DNA of 64,000 bases from Arthrobacter sp. CJ23 (GTDB taxonomy: Bacteria; Actinomycetota; Actinomycetes; Actinomycetales; Micrococcaceae): NCBI RefSeq assembly GCF_024741795.1, contig NZ_CP102950.1, positions 2,480,001-2,544,000 on the forward strand, written 5' to 3'. Below the pieces are notes generated by a model. That model was given only the letters and a program-made list of their open reading frames with translations, ran no database searches and was not told the DNA's origin. Positions 7,774 through 16,799 of the stretch are shown in pieces; positions within the stretch are counted from its first letter, which is position 1, and each line of letters begins with the position of its first letter. The position numbers and the translations under genes are program-made.

Positions 7774-9424
7774 AGCCCCCTTCGTCGCCAAGACCAAAGT
7801 TGGCCGTTTTACTGACTTCGTCGACGAGCGTGTGGGCGGCTCCGGCATCCTGCGCGAATTCGGCCGCAAGGTCTTCCCCGACCACTGGTCTTTCATGTTC
7901 GGTGAGGTGGCGCTGTATTCCTTCGTCATCCTGCTGATGTCGGGAACCTTCCTGACGTTCTTCTTCGACCCGTCCATGGCGGAAACCCATTACCAGGGTT
8001 CCTACACGCCGCTGTACAACGTCGAAATGTCCGTCGCCTACAGCTCTTCGCTGAACATTTCCTTCGACATCCGCGGCGGCCTGTTCATGCGCCAGGTCCA
8101 CCACTGGGCGGCCCTGCTGTTCGTGGCCTCCCTTGGTGTCCACATGCTTCGTGTCTTCTTCACGGGCGCCTTCCGCAAGCCGCGCGAAATGAACTGGGTT
8201 GTCGGCGGCGTGCTGCTGATCCTGGCCATGGCTGCCGGCTTCACCGGTTACTCGCTCCCCGATGACCTGCTTTCCGGCAACGGCCTGCGCATCATCGACG
8301 GCGTCATCAAGTCCATTCCGGTGGTCGGAACGTACATCTCGTTCTTCCTGTTCGGCGGGGAATTCCCCGGCACGGCCATCATCGGACGCCTCTACGTGCT
8401 GCACATCCTGCTCGTACCTGCGCTGATCCTGCTGATGATCGTCGTCCACCTGTTCATGGTGGTCGTCCACAAGCACACCCAGTACCCCGGCCCCGGCCGC
8501 AACGACGGCAACGTCGTCGGCTACCCGCTTGGTCCGGTTTACGCTGCGAAGGCAGGCGGATTCTTCTTCATTGTCTTCGGTGTGCTGGCCCTGATGGCTG
8601 CGGCATTCACGATCAACCCGATCTGGAACTACGGCCCGTATGACCCGTCCCCGGTCTCGGCCGGTACCCAGCCTGACTGGTACATCGGCTTCGTTGACGG
8701 TGCTCTCCGCCTGATGCCGGGTGTCATCAACGACTTCCACTTCGAGTACGTCGTCTTCGGTCACACCCTGACGCTGAACGTCCTGCTCCCGGCCCTGGTG
8801 CCTGCAGGCATCATCTTCACCGTGCTGTTCATGTACCCGTGGATCGAACGCTGGGTGACCAAGGACAACCGCGAGCACCACGTCCTGGACCGCCCGCGCA
8901 ACGCTCCCACCCGTACCGCGATCGGCGTGGCCGGCTTCACCTGGTACTGCGTCATGTGGGCCGCTGCAGGTTCCGACCTCATCGCCACGCACTTCCACGT
9001 GTCGCTGAACGATGTGACCTACTGGCTTCGTACCCTGTTCTTCATCGGCCCGGTACTGGCCTTCATCGTGACCAAGCGCGTGGCCCTGGCCCTTCAGCGC
9101 AAGGACCGCGAAATCGCGCTCCACGGCCGCGAAACCGGACGCATCGTGCGCCTGCCGCACGGTGAGTTCATCGAAGTCCACGCACCGTTGGACGAGTACA
9201 AGCGCTACAAGCTGGTCGGTTTCGACTCTCCGGCCCCGCTGCCGGCCGTTCCGAACGAGCACGGTGTGGTCACCAACAAGGAAAAGCGCCGCGCTGCGCT
9301 GTCCAAGTGGTTCTTCGAGGACCGTGTTGCCCCGGCAACGCCGGCGGAACTCGAGGCGGCCCACGCACACGGCCACCACGAAGCCATTGAGTCTGCCGAC
9401 GAGCAGAAGAGCCTCAGCCACTAG
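7742..9424 (+). CDS. qcrB: cytochrome b subunit of the cytochrome bc1 complex
   Basis: Membrane core of the bc1 complex and site of menaquinol oxidation. The 560-aa length reflects the C-terminal extension found in Actinobacteria. Heme-ligand histidines are visible in VHHWAALLFVASLGVHMLRV, and the quinol-site PEWY motif appears as PDWY (TQPDWYIGFVDG), as is normal in this phylum. Either GTG 7742 or ATG 7751 could be the start; both overlap the end of qcrA, so the two are translationally coupled. A strong terminator follows. Confidence 0.95.
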   Translation: MTSMSAASTAEAPFVAKTKVGRFTDFVDERVGGSGILREFGRKVFPDHWSFMFGEVALYSFVILLMSGTFLTFFFDPSMAETHYQGSYTPLYNVEMSVAYSSSLNISFDIRGGLFMRQVHHWAALLFVASLGVHMLRVFFTGAFRKPREMNWVVGGVLLILAMAAGFTGYSLPDDLLSGNGLRIIDGVIKSIPVVGTYISFFLFGGEFPGTAIIGRLYVLHILLVPALILLMIVVHLFMVVVHKHTQYPGPGRNDGNVVGYPLGPVYAAKAGGFFFIVFGVLALMAAAFTINPIWNYGPYDPSPVSAGTQPDWYIGFVDGALRLMPGVINDFHFEYVVFGHTLTLNVLLPALVPAGIIFTVLFMYPWIERWVTKDNREHHVLDRPRNAPTRTAIGVAGFTWYCVMWAAAGSDLIATHFHVSLNDVTYWLRTLFFIGPVLAFIVTKRVALALQRKDREIALHGRETGRIVRLPHGEFIEVHAPLDEYKRYKLVGFDSPAPLPAVPNEHGVVTNKEKRRAALSKWFFEDRVAPATPAELEAAHAHGHHEAIESADEQKSLSH

Positions 9425-9442
9425 CTGATCCGCTCAAGCAGA

Positions 9443-9476
9443 GAGGGGGGCCCGGTCCACTGGACCGGGCCCCCTC
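9443..9476 (+). terminator. intrinsic terminator after qcrB
   Basis: A 16-bp GC-rich stem (GAGGGGGCCCGGTCCA and its complement) with almost no loop is followed by TTTC. It closes the ctaE-qcrCAB operon and may also serve the convergent GntR gene. Confidence 0.85.
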
Positions 9477-9506
9477 TTTCTGTGTTTCCGGATGCTCCCG
9501 CGTGCT

Positions 9507-10313
9507 CTACGAGGTGCGGTAGCCGGTCGAATAGTTGCGCGTTGGCCTTGTTCCGGGACGCTGCAGCGGAATCCACAGCTTGTACCTGTCCGCCCGGTAA
9601 TAGGAGACGGAATAGTCCACCATGGCCCTGGCGACAAAGGCGTGCCTCTGGATCTTCAGCAACGGAGAACCGACATCGACGTTCAGCAGCCGGGCGGTGG
9701 ACGGCGAGGCGGCAGTCGCCTCGATCATGTCCTCGCCCCATTCCATGACCAGGCCGTAGCGTTCGCTCAGGACGTTGTAGAGGGACGTAGGCGGAGCCTC
9801 ATCCAACAGCCCCGGAACGCGGTGCGCTGGAATGAAGTTCTCGTCCACGCTCATTGGCTCGTTATCGGCCAACAGAAGCCTCCGGAAGCGGACGAGGGGT
9901 GTTCCTTCGTCCAGCTGCAGTTCGCGCGCCAGAAAGGCGCTGGCGGCGATTTGCTCGAAGCTGAGGACCTTCGCCGCGGGGACCATGCCGCGCCGCTGCA
10001 TCTCCTCGCTGTAGGACGTCAGTTTCACCTGGAGATCCAGCTTGGGCTTCTTGACGAATGTTCCAAGGCCCACGACGCGCTCGATGACCTCCTCACCGAC
10101 CAGGGCGTCGATCGCCTGACGGACGGTCATGCGGGCCAGCCCGAACCGCTCCGAGAGATCACGTTCGGAGGGCAATGCCGACCCCGGTGGACAGGACTCC
10201 CCGATGAATGCGCGGAGGATTTCCCGCAACTGCACATAGATGGGCACGCCGCTGTTCCGGTCGATTTCACCTGCGATCGCGGATGCGTCAGCCACTGCGG
10301 CGCCCCTGCTCAC
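9507..10313 (-). CDS. GntR/HutC-family (UTRA) transcriptional regulator, DasR/NagR-like
   Basis: A 268-aa repressor-type regulator. An N-terminal winged helix (IYVQLREILRAFIG, then LPSERDLSERFGLARMTVRQAIDALV and the wing GLGTFV) is followed by a UTRA effector domain of about 160 residues, which in this family binds phosphorylated sugars. Evidence for the DasR/NagR branch is a dre-like palindrome 36 bp upstream, shared with the divergent HPr gene. GTG 10313 lacks a ribosome-binding site but lies 7-8 nt after TTATAT, so it may be leaderless; GTG 10292 is an alternative. The likely role is control of amino-sugar or PTS genes, including ptsH, and autoregulation. Direct effector evidence is absent. 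Confidence 0.85.
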   Translation of the reverse strand: MSRGAAVADASAIAGEIDRNSGVPIYVQLREILRAFIGESCPPGSALPSERDLSERFGLARMTVRQAIDALVGEEVIERVVGLGTFVKKPKLDLQVKLTSYSEEMQRRGMVPAAKVLSFEQIAASAFLARELQLDEGTPLVRFRRLLLADNEPMSVDENFIPAHRVPGLLDEAPPTSLYNVLSERYGLVMEWGEDMIEATAASPSTARLLNVDVGSPLLKIQRHAFVARAMVDYSVSYYRADRYKLWIPLQRPGTRPTRNYSTGYRTS

Positions 10314-10348
10314 TTTGCTTCATATAACAAGGGTAGGCCACACCACAT

Positions 10349-10364
10349 TCAGGTCTAGACCAGT
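10349..10364. promoter_or_regulatory. dre-like operator (DasR/NagR/YvoA type)
   Basis: The core is the perfect palindrome GGTCTAGACC (10352-10361) in the context TCAGGTCTAGACCAGT, which agrees at about 13 of 16 positions with the DasR consensus ACTGGTCTAGACCACT. It lies midway between the GntR gene and ptsH. Two outward-facing copies of CTACCCTTGT flank it (10327-10336 on the minus strand, 10394-10403 on the plus strand), probably within the two divergent promoters. Confidence 0.7.
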
Positions 10365-10454
10365 ACCCGGCACGCGCGGCAGTCGCCGCGGCGCTACCCT
10401 TGTATGGAACTAAATTCAGTGGCGGCACACGTCCGTCAGAGCAAAGGAGCCCGC

Positions 10455-10748
10455 TTGCCGGAGCACAAAGCCATCGTCGCCGCGGAGATAGGCCTGCACG
10501 CCCGTGCAGCGGCCATGTTTGTCCGGGCCGTCACCGACACGGGACTGCCCGTGACGATCAGGAAGCCCGGCAGGAACCCGGTGGATGCCCGCTCGCTGCT
10601 GGAGGTCATGAGCGAGGACTTCGGCCATGGCTGCGAGGTGCTGCTGGAGGTCTCTGCGGACGCCCTGCCGGCCGGCAGCACGATCGGCGACGCAGAAGGC
10701 GCCCTGGCCGCGTTGTCCGCACTCCTGCAGGCCAGCGACAGCCGCTGA
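10455..10748 (+). CDS. ptsH: HPr phosphocarrier protein
   Basis: Receives phosphate from PEP via enzyme I on a histidine and hands it to the EIIA proteins of the sugar phosphotransferase system. The 97-aa protein has the active-site motif GLHARAAAMFV with the phosphorylated His near residue 14, and the regulatory-site region NPVDARSLLEVMS. I chose TTG 10455 because AAAGGAG (10443-10449) stands 5 nt before it and the HPr fold begins at once; the longer frame from ATG 10404 would add a tail overlapping the promoter. No other PTS gene is nearby, so it probably serves PTS components encoded elsewhere under the same GntR regulator. Confidence 0.9.
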   Translation: MPEHKAIVAAEIGLHARAAAMFVRAVTDTGLPVTIRKPGRNPVDARSLLEVMSEDFGHGCEVLLEVSADALPAGSTIGDAEGALAALSALLQASDSR

Positions 10749-10771
10749 CGGCTAGCGCACCGGACTTAAAC

Positions 10772-10814
10772 TACGACGGCGGGCCCCACCGAAATGGTGA
10801 GGCCCGCCGTCGTG
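10772..10814. terminator. bidirectional intrinsic terminator
   Basis: A long stem, ACGACGGCGGGCC (10773-10785) with its complement at 10802-10814 and an inner CACC/GGTG, is followed by GGTTTTG. It separates ptsH from convergent ctaF. Confidence 0.8.
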
Positions 10815-10829
10815 GTTTTGCAGGAAGTG

Positions 10830-11231
10830 CTAGTGCGCGTGATCTCCGCGGCTGTATTCGAAGACCCAGCCGACGAGTGCCACGAGGGCGAGGCCAGCGG
10901 CAACGAACGTCACCCAGAAGCCCACGGCCAGGCCGAGGAAGCCTCCGGCGCAAGCCAGGCCGAGGACCAGCGGCCACCAGCTCCAGGGGCTGAAGTGCCC
11001 CTGCTCGCCGGCGCCTTCGTGGATTTCGGCGTCGGGACGGTCCTCGGGACGCATGCCGATGCGCCTGCCTGTGAAGCCGAGGTACGCGCCGATCATGCCG
11101 GCGAGGCCGCCGACCAGCAGGATGCCCAGGATGCCGACCCACTCAGACCAGTGGGTCAGGAAGCCGTAGGCCAGGGAGACGGGGATGAAGAAGAAGACAC
11201 CGGCTCCGAAGAGCCACGATTCAACTTTCAC
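10830..11231 (-). CDS. ctaF: cytochrome c oxidase subunit IV, actinobacterial type
   Basis: Small accessory subunit of the aa3 oxidase. The 133-aa protein has four membrane segments in two pairs (residues about 7-25, 32-52, 83-105, 108-125) joined by a polar loop with the conserved [26 protein letters not shown] stretch. The start overlaps the end of ctaD by 4 bp, so the two are co-translated. It is the last gene of ctaC-ctaD-ctaF. Confidence 0.92.
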   Translation of the reverse strand: MKVESWLFGAGVFFFIPVSLAYGFLTHWSEWVGILGILLVGGLAGMIGAYLGFTGRRIGMRPEDRPDAEIHEGAGEQGHFSPWSWWPLVLGLACAGGFLGLAVGFWVTFVAAGLALVALVGWVFEYSRGDHAH

Positions 11232-12913
11232 TTGGCGCTCTCCTTCAGTTCAGCGATGCTGTGCGACGGGGCCAGCTCGGGGTGGTGCAGGTCCAGTGCA
11301 GGGCGCTCCGAACGGATGCGGGGCAGGGAGGTGAAGTTGTGGCGCGGCGGCGGGCAGGAAGTTGCCCACTCCAGCGACGCACCGAAGCCCCACGGGTCAT
11401 CGACTTCAACCTTCTTGTTGCTGCGCCAGGTGATGTAGACGTTCCAGAAGAACGGCAGGAGCGAGGCACCCAGGACGAAGGAGGAGATCGTGGAGAACTG
11501 GTTCATCCAGGTGAAGTTGTCCTGCGGCATGTAGTCGGCGTAGCGGCGGGGCATGCCCTCGACGCCGAGCCAGTGCTGGATCAGGAATGTGCCGTGGAAG
11601 CCCAGGAACAGGAGCCAGAAGTGGATCTTGCCAAGACGCTCGTTGAGCATCTTGCCCGTCCACTTCGGCCACCAGAAGTAGAAGCCTGCGAACATGGCGA
11701 ACACGACGGTGCCGAAGACCACGTAGTGGAAGTGCGCAACCACGAAGTAGGAGTCGGAGACGTGGAAGTCCAGCGGCGGGGAGGCCAGGATGATGCCGGT
11801 CAGGCCACCGAAGAGGAAGGTCACCAGGAAGCCGATGCTCCAGAGCATGGGGGTTTCGAAGGTGATGGAGCCCTGCCACAGGGTACCGATCCAGTTGAAG
11901 AACTTCACGCCGGTGGGTACCGCGATCAGCATGGTCATGAAGGCGAAGAACGGCAGCAGCACGGAACCGGTGACGTACATGTGGTGTGCCCACACGGTCA
12001 CGGACAGGGCTGCAATGGCGATGGTCGCGTAGACAAGACCCTTGTAGCCGAAGATCGGCTTGCGGCTGAAGACCGGGAAGATTTCAGACACGATGCCGAA
12101 GAACGGCAGGGCGATGATGTACACCTCGGGGTGGCCGAAGAACCAGAACAGGTGCTGCCACAGCACAGCTCCGCCGTTCTCAGGGTCGAAGATGTGTGCA
12201 CCGAAGCGGCGGTCGGCGCCAAGCGCGAACAGGGCGGCGGCCAGCGGCGGGAACGCCATCAGGACCAGGATGGCCGTGACGAGCGTGTTCCAGGTGAAGA
12301 TCGGCATGCGCCACATGGTCATGCCCGGGGCACGCATGCAGATGATGGTGGTGATGAAGTTCACCGCACCGAGGATGGTGCCGAAGCCGGACAGGGCAAG
12401 GCCGAAGACCCAAAGGTCACCACCGACGCCGGGGCTGAACGTGGTGTTGGACAGCGGCGCGTAGGCGAACCAACCGAAGGATGCAGCACCCTGCGGAGTG
12501 ATGAAGCCGGATACGGCGATGGTGGAGCCAAAGAGGAAGAACCAGAAGGCCAGTGCGTTCAGTCGCGGGAACGCGACGTCGGGTGCACCGATCTGCAGCG
12601 GCATGATGACGTTGGCGAAGCCCGCGAACAGCGGCGTAGCGAACATCAGGAGCATCACGGTGCCGTGCATCGTGAACATCTGGTTGTACTGCTCCTTGGT
12701 CTGCAGGATCTGCATACCGGGTTCGAACAGTTCAGCACGGATCAGCAGCGCCATGACGCCGCCGAGGCAGAAGAACACGAAGGACGCGATCAGGTACATG
12801 TACCCGATGGTCTTGTGGTCCGTGGAGGTGATCCAGTTGACGACGATGCGCCCCTTGGATTTAGGTACTACGGGAGCCTCAAGGATCCCGGCGGATTGAG
12901 TGTATGTAGCCAC
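11228..12913 (-). CDS. ctaD: cytochrome c oxidase subunit I
   Basis: Catalytic subunit that reduces oxygen at the heme a3-CuB centre and pumps protons. The 561-aa protein has twelve membrane helices. The CuB ligand and cross-linked Tyr motif [11 protein letters not shown], the CuB histidine pair in WAHHMYVTG and the heme a/a3 ligands in [10 protein letters not shown] are all present. The K- and D-channel regions are intact by eye. It lies 10 bp downstream of ctaC and overlaps ctaF. A long antisense frame over this gene is a codon-bias shadow. Confidence 0.97.
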   Translation of the reverse strand: MATYTQSAGILEAPVVPKSKGRIVVNWITSTDHKTIGYMYLIASFVFFCLGGVMALLIRAELFEPGMQILQTKEQYNQMFTMHGTVMLLMFATPLFAGFANVIMPLQIGAPDVAFPRLNALAFWFFLFGSTIAVSGFITPQGAASFGWFAYAPLSNTTFSPGVGGDLWVFGLALSGFGTILGAVNFITTIICMRAPGMTMWRMPIFTWNTLVTAILVLMAFPPLAAALFALGADRRFGAHIFDPENGGAVLWQHLFWFFGHPEVYIIALPFFGIVSEIFPVFSRKPIFGYKGLVYATIAIAALSVTVWAHHMYVTGSVLLPFFAFMTMLIAVPTGVKFFNWIGTLWQGSITFETPMLWSIGFLVTFLFGGLTGIILASPPLDFHVSDSYFVVAHFHYVVFGTVVFAMFAGFYFWWPKWTGKMLNERLGKIHFWLLFLGFHGTFLIQHWLGVEGMPRRYADYMPQDNFTWMNQFSTISSFVLGASLLPFFWNVYITWRSNKKVEVDDPWGFGASLEWATSCPPPRHNFTSLPRIRSERPALDLHHPELAPSHSIAELKESAK

Positions 12914-12923
12914 GTCGCTCCCC

Positions 12924-13796
12924 TTACTTAATTTCGTTCAGGTTCGGGTTGCGGTCGTACTCTTCGCCGAGCAGGCCCGTGTTGCCGTCCTGGCGCAGCT
13001 TGTCCATGTGGGCCTGGAACTCAGACTCGGAGACAACCTTGACGCGGAACAGCATCTCGGAGTGGTATTCGCCGCAGAGTTCGGCGCACTTGCCGTCGTA
13101 GGTACCCTCCTTGGTGGGGGTGAACCTGATGTAGTTGGTCTTGCCCGGGATCATGTCGCGCTTCTGAAGGAAGGCGGGAACCCAGAAAGAGTGGATGACG
13201 TCGCGGGAGTTCAGCTCCAGGTCAACCGACTTGCCGACCGGCAGGTACAGGGTGGGGAGCTTTTCCTTGTCGACTTCGTTGCCCGTGAGGTGTGCCTGGA
13301 CGCCGGCCTCATGGAGGTCTTCCGAGATGACCTGGCCCTGCTTGTAGTTGAAGTCCCAAGCCCACTGCTTGCCGCGGACGTCGACGACGACGTCGGCCGG
13401 CTGGGAGCGGTCATCGATGGCACGCTGGTCCTGGTCGGTGAAGTAGAAGAACACCAGCACCATGAACAGCGGGATCGTCAAGTAGAAGACCTCAAGCGGC
13501 AGGTTGTAGCTGAGCTGCCGGGGGAAACCCGTGGTGCCCTTGCGGCGACGGTAGGCGATGATGCACCAGACCAGCAAGCCCCACGTGATGATGCCGACGG
13601 CCAGGGCCGCGATCCATGAGTTGACCCAGAGGTCCATGATCCGGTCGGTGTGGTTGGTGGTACCGCGCTCTGTCGGCAGCCAACCCTTCTCTACCTCTGG
13701 CGAACATCCGGTCAAAACCAACGCGCCGGCTAGTGCCAAGCCAGTGATCGATGTGATCTTTATGCGTCGGCTGCCGGTTCGGTTCTGCGAACTCAC
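12924..13796 (-). CDS. ctaC: cytochrome c oxidase subunit II, lipoprotein
   Basis: Carries the CuA centre that accepts electrons from QcrC. The 290-aa protein has a lipoprotein signal with lipobox LTGCS, two membrane helices (about residues 60-80 and 103-123) and the extracytoplasmic cupredoxin domain with the CuA motif [12 protein letters not shown] (two Cys, His, Met). GTG 13796 is preceded by AGGAAGGG at 6 nt; the frame remains open upstream but has no family homology. It is the first gene of ctaC-ctaD-ctaF. Confidence 0.94.
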   Translation of the reverse strand: MSSQNRTGSRRIKITSITGLALAGALVLTGCSPEVEKGWLPTERGTTNHTDRIMDLWVNSWIAALAVGIITWGLLVWCIIAYRRRKGTTGFPRQLSYNLPLEVFYLTIPLFMVLVFFYFTDQDQRAIDDRSQPADVVVDVRGKQWAWDFNYKQGQVISEDLHEAGVQAHLTGNEVDKEKLPTLYLPVGKSVDLELNSRDVIHSFWVPAFLQKRDMIPGKTNYIRFTPTKEGTYDGKCAELCGEYHSEMLFRVKVVSESEFQAHMDKLRQDGNTGLLGEEYDRNPNLNEIK

Positions 13797-13907
13797 AGAC
13801 GGCCCTTCCTCTTGTTGCTGTCTCCCGGCAGGCCAAAGGCCCACCGGGCACACTAAAAGTTTTACTACCCGATGTAGAGCTTACCGCTACGCAGCAGTTT
13901 TCGCAGA

Positions 13908-13964
13908 CATGTCGGCCCCTTGGTCCGCTTCGGGTCGAAACCCTGTCCGAACTGGGCCGACATG
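13908..13964. repeat. long inverted repeat between erpA and ctaC
   Basis: CATGTCGGCCC (13908-13918) and its exact complement GGGCCGACATG (13954-13964) enclose a second small hairpin, GGGT-CGAA-ACCC (13932-13943). It starts 17 bp after the erpA stop and lies about 110 bp before ctaC. There is no T run on the minus strand, so it could be a terminator for erpA of the T-less actinobacterial kind or a structured 5' leader of ctaC. Confidence 0.6.
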
Positions 13965-13980
13965 CGGCGAATGACTCAGA

Positions 13981-14370
13981 TCAGTGGAACGAATCGCCGC
14001 AGGCGCAGGAGCCGCCAGCATTCGGGTTGTCAATGGTGAAGCCCTGCTTCGAGATGGTGTCCTCGAAGTCGATGCTTGCGCCGCTCAGGTACGGAACGCT
14101 CATCTTGTCGACCACAACTTCGACGCCGTCGTAGTCGCGGACAGCGTCTCCGTCAAGGAGGCGCTCGTCGAAGTAGAGCTGGTAGATGAGGCCCGAGCAG
14201 CCGCCTGGCTGCACGGCAACGCGAAGTCGCAGATCGGTACGCCCTTCCTGCTCGAGGAGGCTCCGGACCTTGCCTGCTGCTACGTCGGTCAGCTGGACCT
14301 CGTGCGTGGGAAGCTCCTCGCCTGCGGCGAGCGTGGCTCCGGTGCTGTTTTCGTTGGTTGCAGTGCTCAT
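13981..14370 (-). CDS. erpA: iron-sulfur cluster insertion protein, A-type carrier (ErpA/HesB)
   Basis: Delivers Fe-S clusters to client proteins in the cytosol. The 129-aa protein has the HesB fold from about residue 22 (EVQLTDVAAGKVRSLL), with the three conserved cysteines in QPGGCSGLIYQL and GGSCACGDSFH. Residues 1-20 are a variable tail. ATG 14370 follows AAGGTAGG. Its likely clients include the Rieske protein encoded nearby, but this is inference. Confidence 0.93.
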   Translation of the reverse strand: MSTATNENSTGATLAAGEELPTHEVQLTDVAAGKVRSLLEQEGRTDLRLRVAVQPGGCSGLIYQLYFDERLLDGDAVRDYDGVEVVVDKMSVPYLSGASIDFEDTISKQGFTIDNPNAGGSCACGDSFH

Positions 14371-14443
14371 TGGCCTACCTTCTTATGACGCTCCTGGCGG
14401 CGGCGCATCCGCGCTGCCTGCCCTTACCAAATGACGTACGGGC

Positions 14444-14481
14444 TATAGCTCCATGCTACGTCGAGTGGACGCATAGCTATA
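14444..14481. repeat. inverted repeat upstream of erpA
   Basis: TATAGCT (14444-14450) and AGCTATA (14475-14481) form a dyad with an inner ATGC/GCAT pair (14453-14456, 14470-14473). TGACGTA occurs on both sides (near 14432 and 14488). The stretch is A/T-rich for this genome and lies 75-110 bp before the erpA start, where promoter and operator would be expected. No known regulator motif is recognised. Confidence 0.4.
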
Positions 14482-14562
14482 ACTCCTGACGTAACCGCGG
14501 CCGCCATCGGCTTGTTCCCAAAAACGTGACCGGGTCCCCTGGCAAGGGCAGGGCCTGTGCGA

Positions 14563-15996
14563 CTAGCCTCCGAGGCCTTCAGCGTTCAGGCGCGCAAGCA
14601 TCAGCGCTTCCGCCAGCACGGCATGCCGGAAATCCTCGAGGTGCAGGGACTCGTTGGCGCTGTGGGCGCGCGAATCCGGGTCCTCAACGCCCGTGACCAG
14701 GATCTGGACTTCGGGATACATCTCGGTCAGGTCGGCAATGAACGGGATGGAACCGCCGATGCCCATCTCCACGGCCTTGACCCCCCAGGACTCCCCAAGC
14801 GCCCACATGGCGATGCGGGCCGCAGGGGACGTGGTGTCCGTGGAGAACGCGTTGCCGGACTCCCCCGGGGTGAAGGTCACGCGGGCTCCAAAGGGTGCAT
14901 GGCTTTCAACGTGCTGCCGCATGGCGTCCATGGCGGACTGCGGATCCTGGCCGGGAGCCAGTCGCATGCTGAACTTCGCCCGGGCCGAAGGGATGAGGGT
15001 GTTCGACGCGACGTCAACGGCTGGCGCATCGATCCCGATGATGGAGAGGGCCGGCTTGGTCCACAGGCGGGAAGCGATGGTGCCCGAGCCGGCCAGCCGG
15101 ACGCCGTTGAGCACTGACGCATCGGCACGGTATTCGGCTTCGGTGAGGTCGACGTCGACCTCGTCCCTGGCAACCAGGCCGGCGACGGCGACATTGCCGT
15201 CGTCGTCGTGCAGGGTCGCGATCAGGCGGGACAGCAACGTGGGGGCGTCGAGAACAGGGCCGCCGAACATGCCGGAGTGCACTGCGTGCTCAAGGACCCG
15301 GACCTCGAAGGTCCCGTCGACGAGTCCGCGCAGGCTGGTGGTCAGCGCGGGGACGCCCACCTTCCAGTTGCTGGAATCGGCCACCACGATGACGTCGGCG
15401 CGCAGAAGCTCCCGGTGCGTCTCCAGGAACGTCCGGAAGGTTGGCGAGCCTGCCTCTTCCTCGCCTTCGAAAAAGAATGTCACGCCCAACCCGAAGCCGG
15501 ATCCGAGGACCTCGGCCACAGCGGCGTGGGCTGCCAGGTGGGCCATGATTCCGGCTTTGTCGTCGGCGGCGCCGCGGCCGTAGAGGCGGCCATTGCGCTC
15601 CTCCGCCGTGAAGGGCTCCGATTCCCAGAGGGCGCTGTCGCCCGGCGGCTGCACGTCGTGGTGTGCGTACAGAAGGATGGTCGGCTTGCCAGGGGCTGCC
15701 TGGCGACGCGCGACGACGGCGGGCCCGCCGGGTGTGCCGTCTTCCTTGTCGCAGCGCAGTATCTGTACGTCTTCGATACCGGCGGCGCGGACCAGTTCCG
15801 CCACAGCGTCGGCGCTGCGCTCGAGCTGGGCCGGGTCGAAGCTGGGCCAGGCGATGCCGGGGATGGCCACCAGGTCCTTCAGGCTGGCCACGGTCCTGTC
15901 AAAGGAGGAGTTGACGGCCTGGCGCAGGGCCTCGACGTTGATGGTGCCGGGATTCCCTTGCTGGTTCTGCGGGATCTCCGCGCTTGTTGAAGTCAT
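14563..15996 (-). CDS. M20-family dipeptidase/peptidase
   Basis: A 477-aa cytosolic zinc peptidase of the M20 family, in which two metal ions cleave dipeptides or N-acyl amino acids. Metal-site motifs are YAHHDVQPPGD, GRGAADDKAG and FEGEEEAGSP, in the usual order, with a dimerisation domain inserted in the middle. The best family match is the dipeptidase group that includes carnosinase-like enzymes; true substrate unknown. ATG 15996 is preferred to TTG 16002 because TAGTGT lies 7 nt before the ATG and no ribosome-binding site is present. It lies 192 bp upstream of erpA on the same strand. Confidence 0.9.
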   Translation of the reverse strand: MTSTSAEIPQNQQGNPGTINVEALRQAVNSSFDRTVASLKDLVAIPGIAWPSFDPAQLERSADAVAELVRAAGIEDVQILRCDKEDGTPGGPAVVARRQAAPGKPTILLYAHHDVQPPGDSALWESEPFTAEERNGRLYGRGAADDKAGIMAHLAAHAAVAEVLGSGFGLGVTFFFEGEEEAGSPTFRTFLETHRELLRADVIVVADSSNWKVGVPALTTSLRGLVDGTFEVRVLEHAVHSGMFGGPVLDAPTLLSRLIATLHDDDGNVAVAGLVARDEVDVDLTEAEYRADASVLNGVRLAGSGTIASRLWTKPALSIIGIDAPAVDVASNTLIPSARAKFSMRLAPGQDPQSAMDAMRQHVESHAPFGARVTFTPGESGNAFSTDTTSPAARIAMWALGESWGVKAVEMGIGGSIPFIADLTEMYPEVQILVTGVEDPDSRAHSANESLHLEDFRHAVLAEALMLARLNAEGLGG

Positions 15997-16003
15997 GGCC
16001 AAA

Positions 16004-16009
16004 ACACTA
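16004..16009 (-). promoter_or_regulatory. -10 box of leaderless M20 dipeptidase promoter
   Basis: Minus-strand TAGTGT is followed by 7 nt and ATG 15996; no Shine-Dalgarno is present. Confidence 0.5.
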
Positions 16010-16101
16010 CAACGGGGACCCGCGCACCGATACGAGGGCAGTACGGAACGGGGGCCGTGGCGCCGCTGCCGTCACGTAATCCGCGCCACTATCCCGCGGG
16101 G

Positions 16102-16107
16102 TATTCT
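16102..16107 (+). promoter_or_regulatory. -10 box of leaderless DUF3043 gene promoter
   Basis: TATTCT is followed by 6 nt and the GTG at 16114. The overlapping ATG at 16110 is out of frame with the gene. Confidence 0.55.
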
Positions 16108-16113
16108 TGATGC

Positions 16114-16707
16114 GTGTTTGGACGTAAAAAGGAAGAGCCCAGCGCTCAAGACGTAGTTGACCAGGCCCACGCCGCCGCGCAGGAGTCAGGTGCCGGCAAG
16201 GGTACCCCGACACCCAAGCGCAAGGACCAGGAGGCCGCCCGCAAGCGCCCCCTGGTGCCAACGGACCGCAAGGCCTCGAAGGAAGCCGAGCGTGCGGCAA
16301 TCCAGGACCAGCGCCAGAAAATGCGCCAGGCCCTCGATACAGGGGACGAGAAGTACCTGCCGCTGCGCGACAAGGGACCCCAGAAGCGCTACGCCCGCGA
16401 CTACGTGGATGCACGCTTCAGCCTGGGCGAGTACCTCATGTTCGGGGCCCTGCTCTTCGTGGTGATCTCGCTGATCATTCCGTCGTCCAGCGAGCAGCTG
16501 AGCTACGTGCTGATCGGCTTCTGGGTCATGTTCCTTGCAGTCTTCGTGGACGTCTTCATCCTGTCCAGGAAGCTGCGCAAGCGGCTGCTCGAGAAGTTCG
16601 GCGAGGTGGAACGCGGCACCGTCTGGTACGGCAGCATGCGCTCCCTGCAGTTCCGCAAGCTCCGCCTGCCCAAACCGCTGGTGAAGCGCGGGGAGTTCCC
16701 GTCCTAG
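16114..16707 (+). CDS. DUF3043 family membrane protein
   Basis: A 197-aa protein of unknown function found in Actinobacteria. The first 100 residues are highly charged and rich in Lys, Arg and Ala (PTPKRKDQEAARKRP), then DYVDARFSLGEY leads into two membrane helices (about residues 109-127 and 133-153), followed by a basic cytosolic tail. This layout matches DUF3043. The gene is divergent from the dipeptidase and convergent with pyrD. Confidence 0.88.
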   Translation: MFGRKKEEPSAQDVVDQAHAAAQESGAGKGTPTPKRKDQEAARKRPLVPTDRKASKEAERAAIQDQRQKMRQALDTGDEKYLPLRDKGPQKRYARDYVDARFSLGEYLMFGALLFVVISLIIPSSSEQLSYVLIGFWVMFLAVFVDVFILSRKLRKRLLEKFGEVERGTVWYGSMRSLQFRKLRLPKPLVKRGEFPS

Positions 16708-16730
16708 CGGCCAAACAGCCGATTATTGAA

Positions 16731-16763
16731 GAAGCACCCCGGACCAATGGTCCGGGGTGCTTC
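16731..16763. terminator. bidirectional intrinsic terminator
   Basis: The stem GAAGCACCCCGGACCA with its complement TGGTCCGGGGTGCTTC is nearly loopless and followed by TTTG. It lies between the DUF3043 gene and convergent pyrD. Confidence 0.85.
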
Positions 16764-16799
16764 TTTGTCAGCAGTCCAGCCTCGGATGGCCGGTAGCGC

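Noticed and set aside
7763..9421. 552-codon antisense frame over qcrB
   Set aside because: High third-position GC leaves long open antisense frames; the composition (many Asp, Glu, His, Gln) is a mirror of membrane codons and qcrB is certain.
11261..12931. 556-codon antisense frame over ctaD
   Set aside because: Same codon-bias effect; ctaD has all catalytic motifs.
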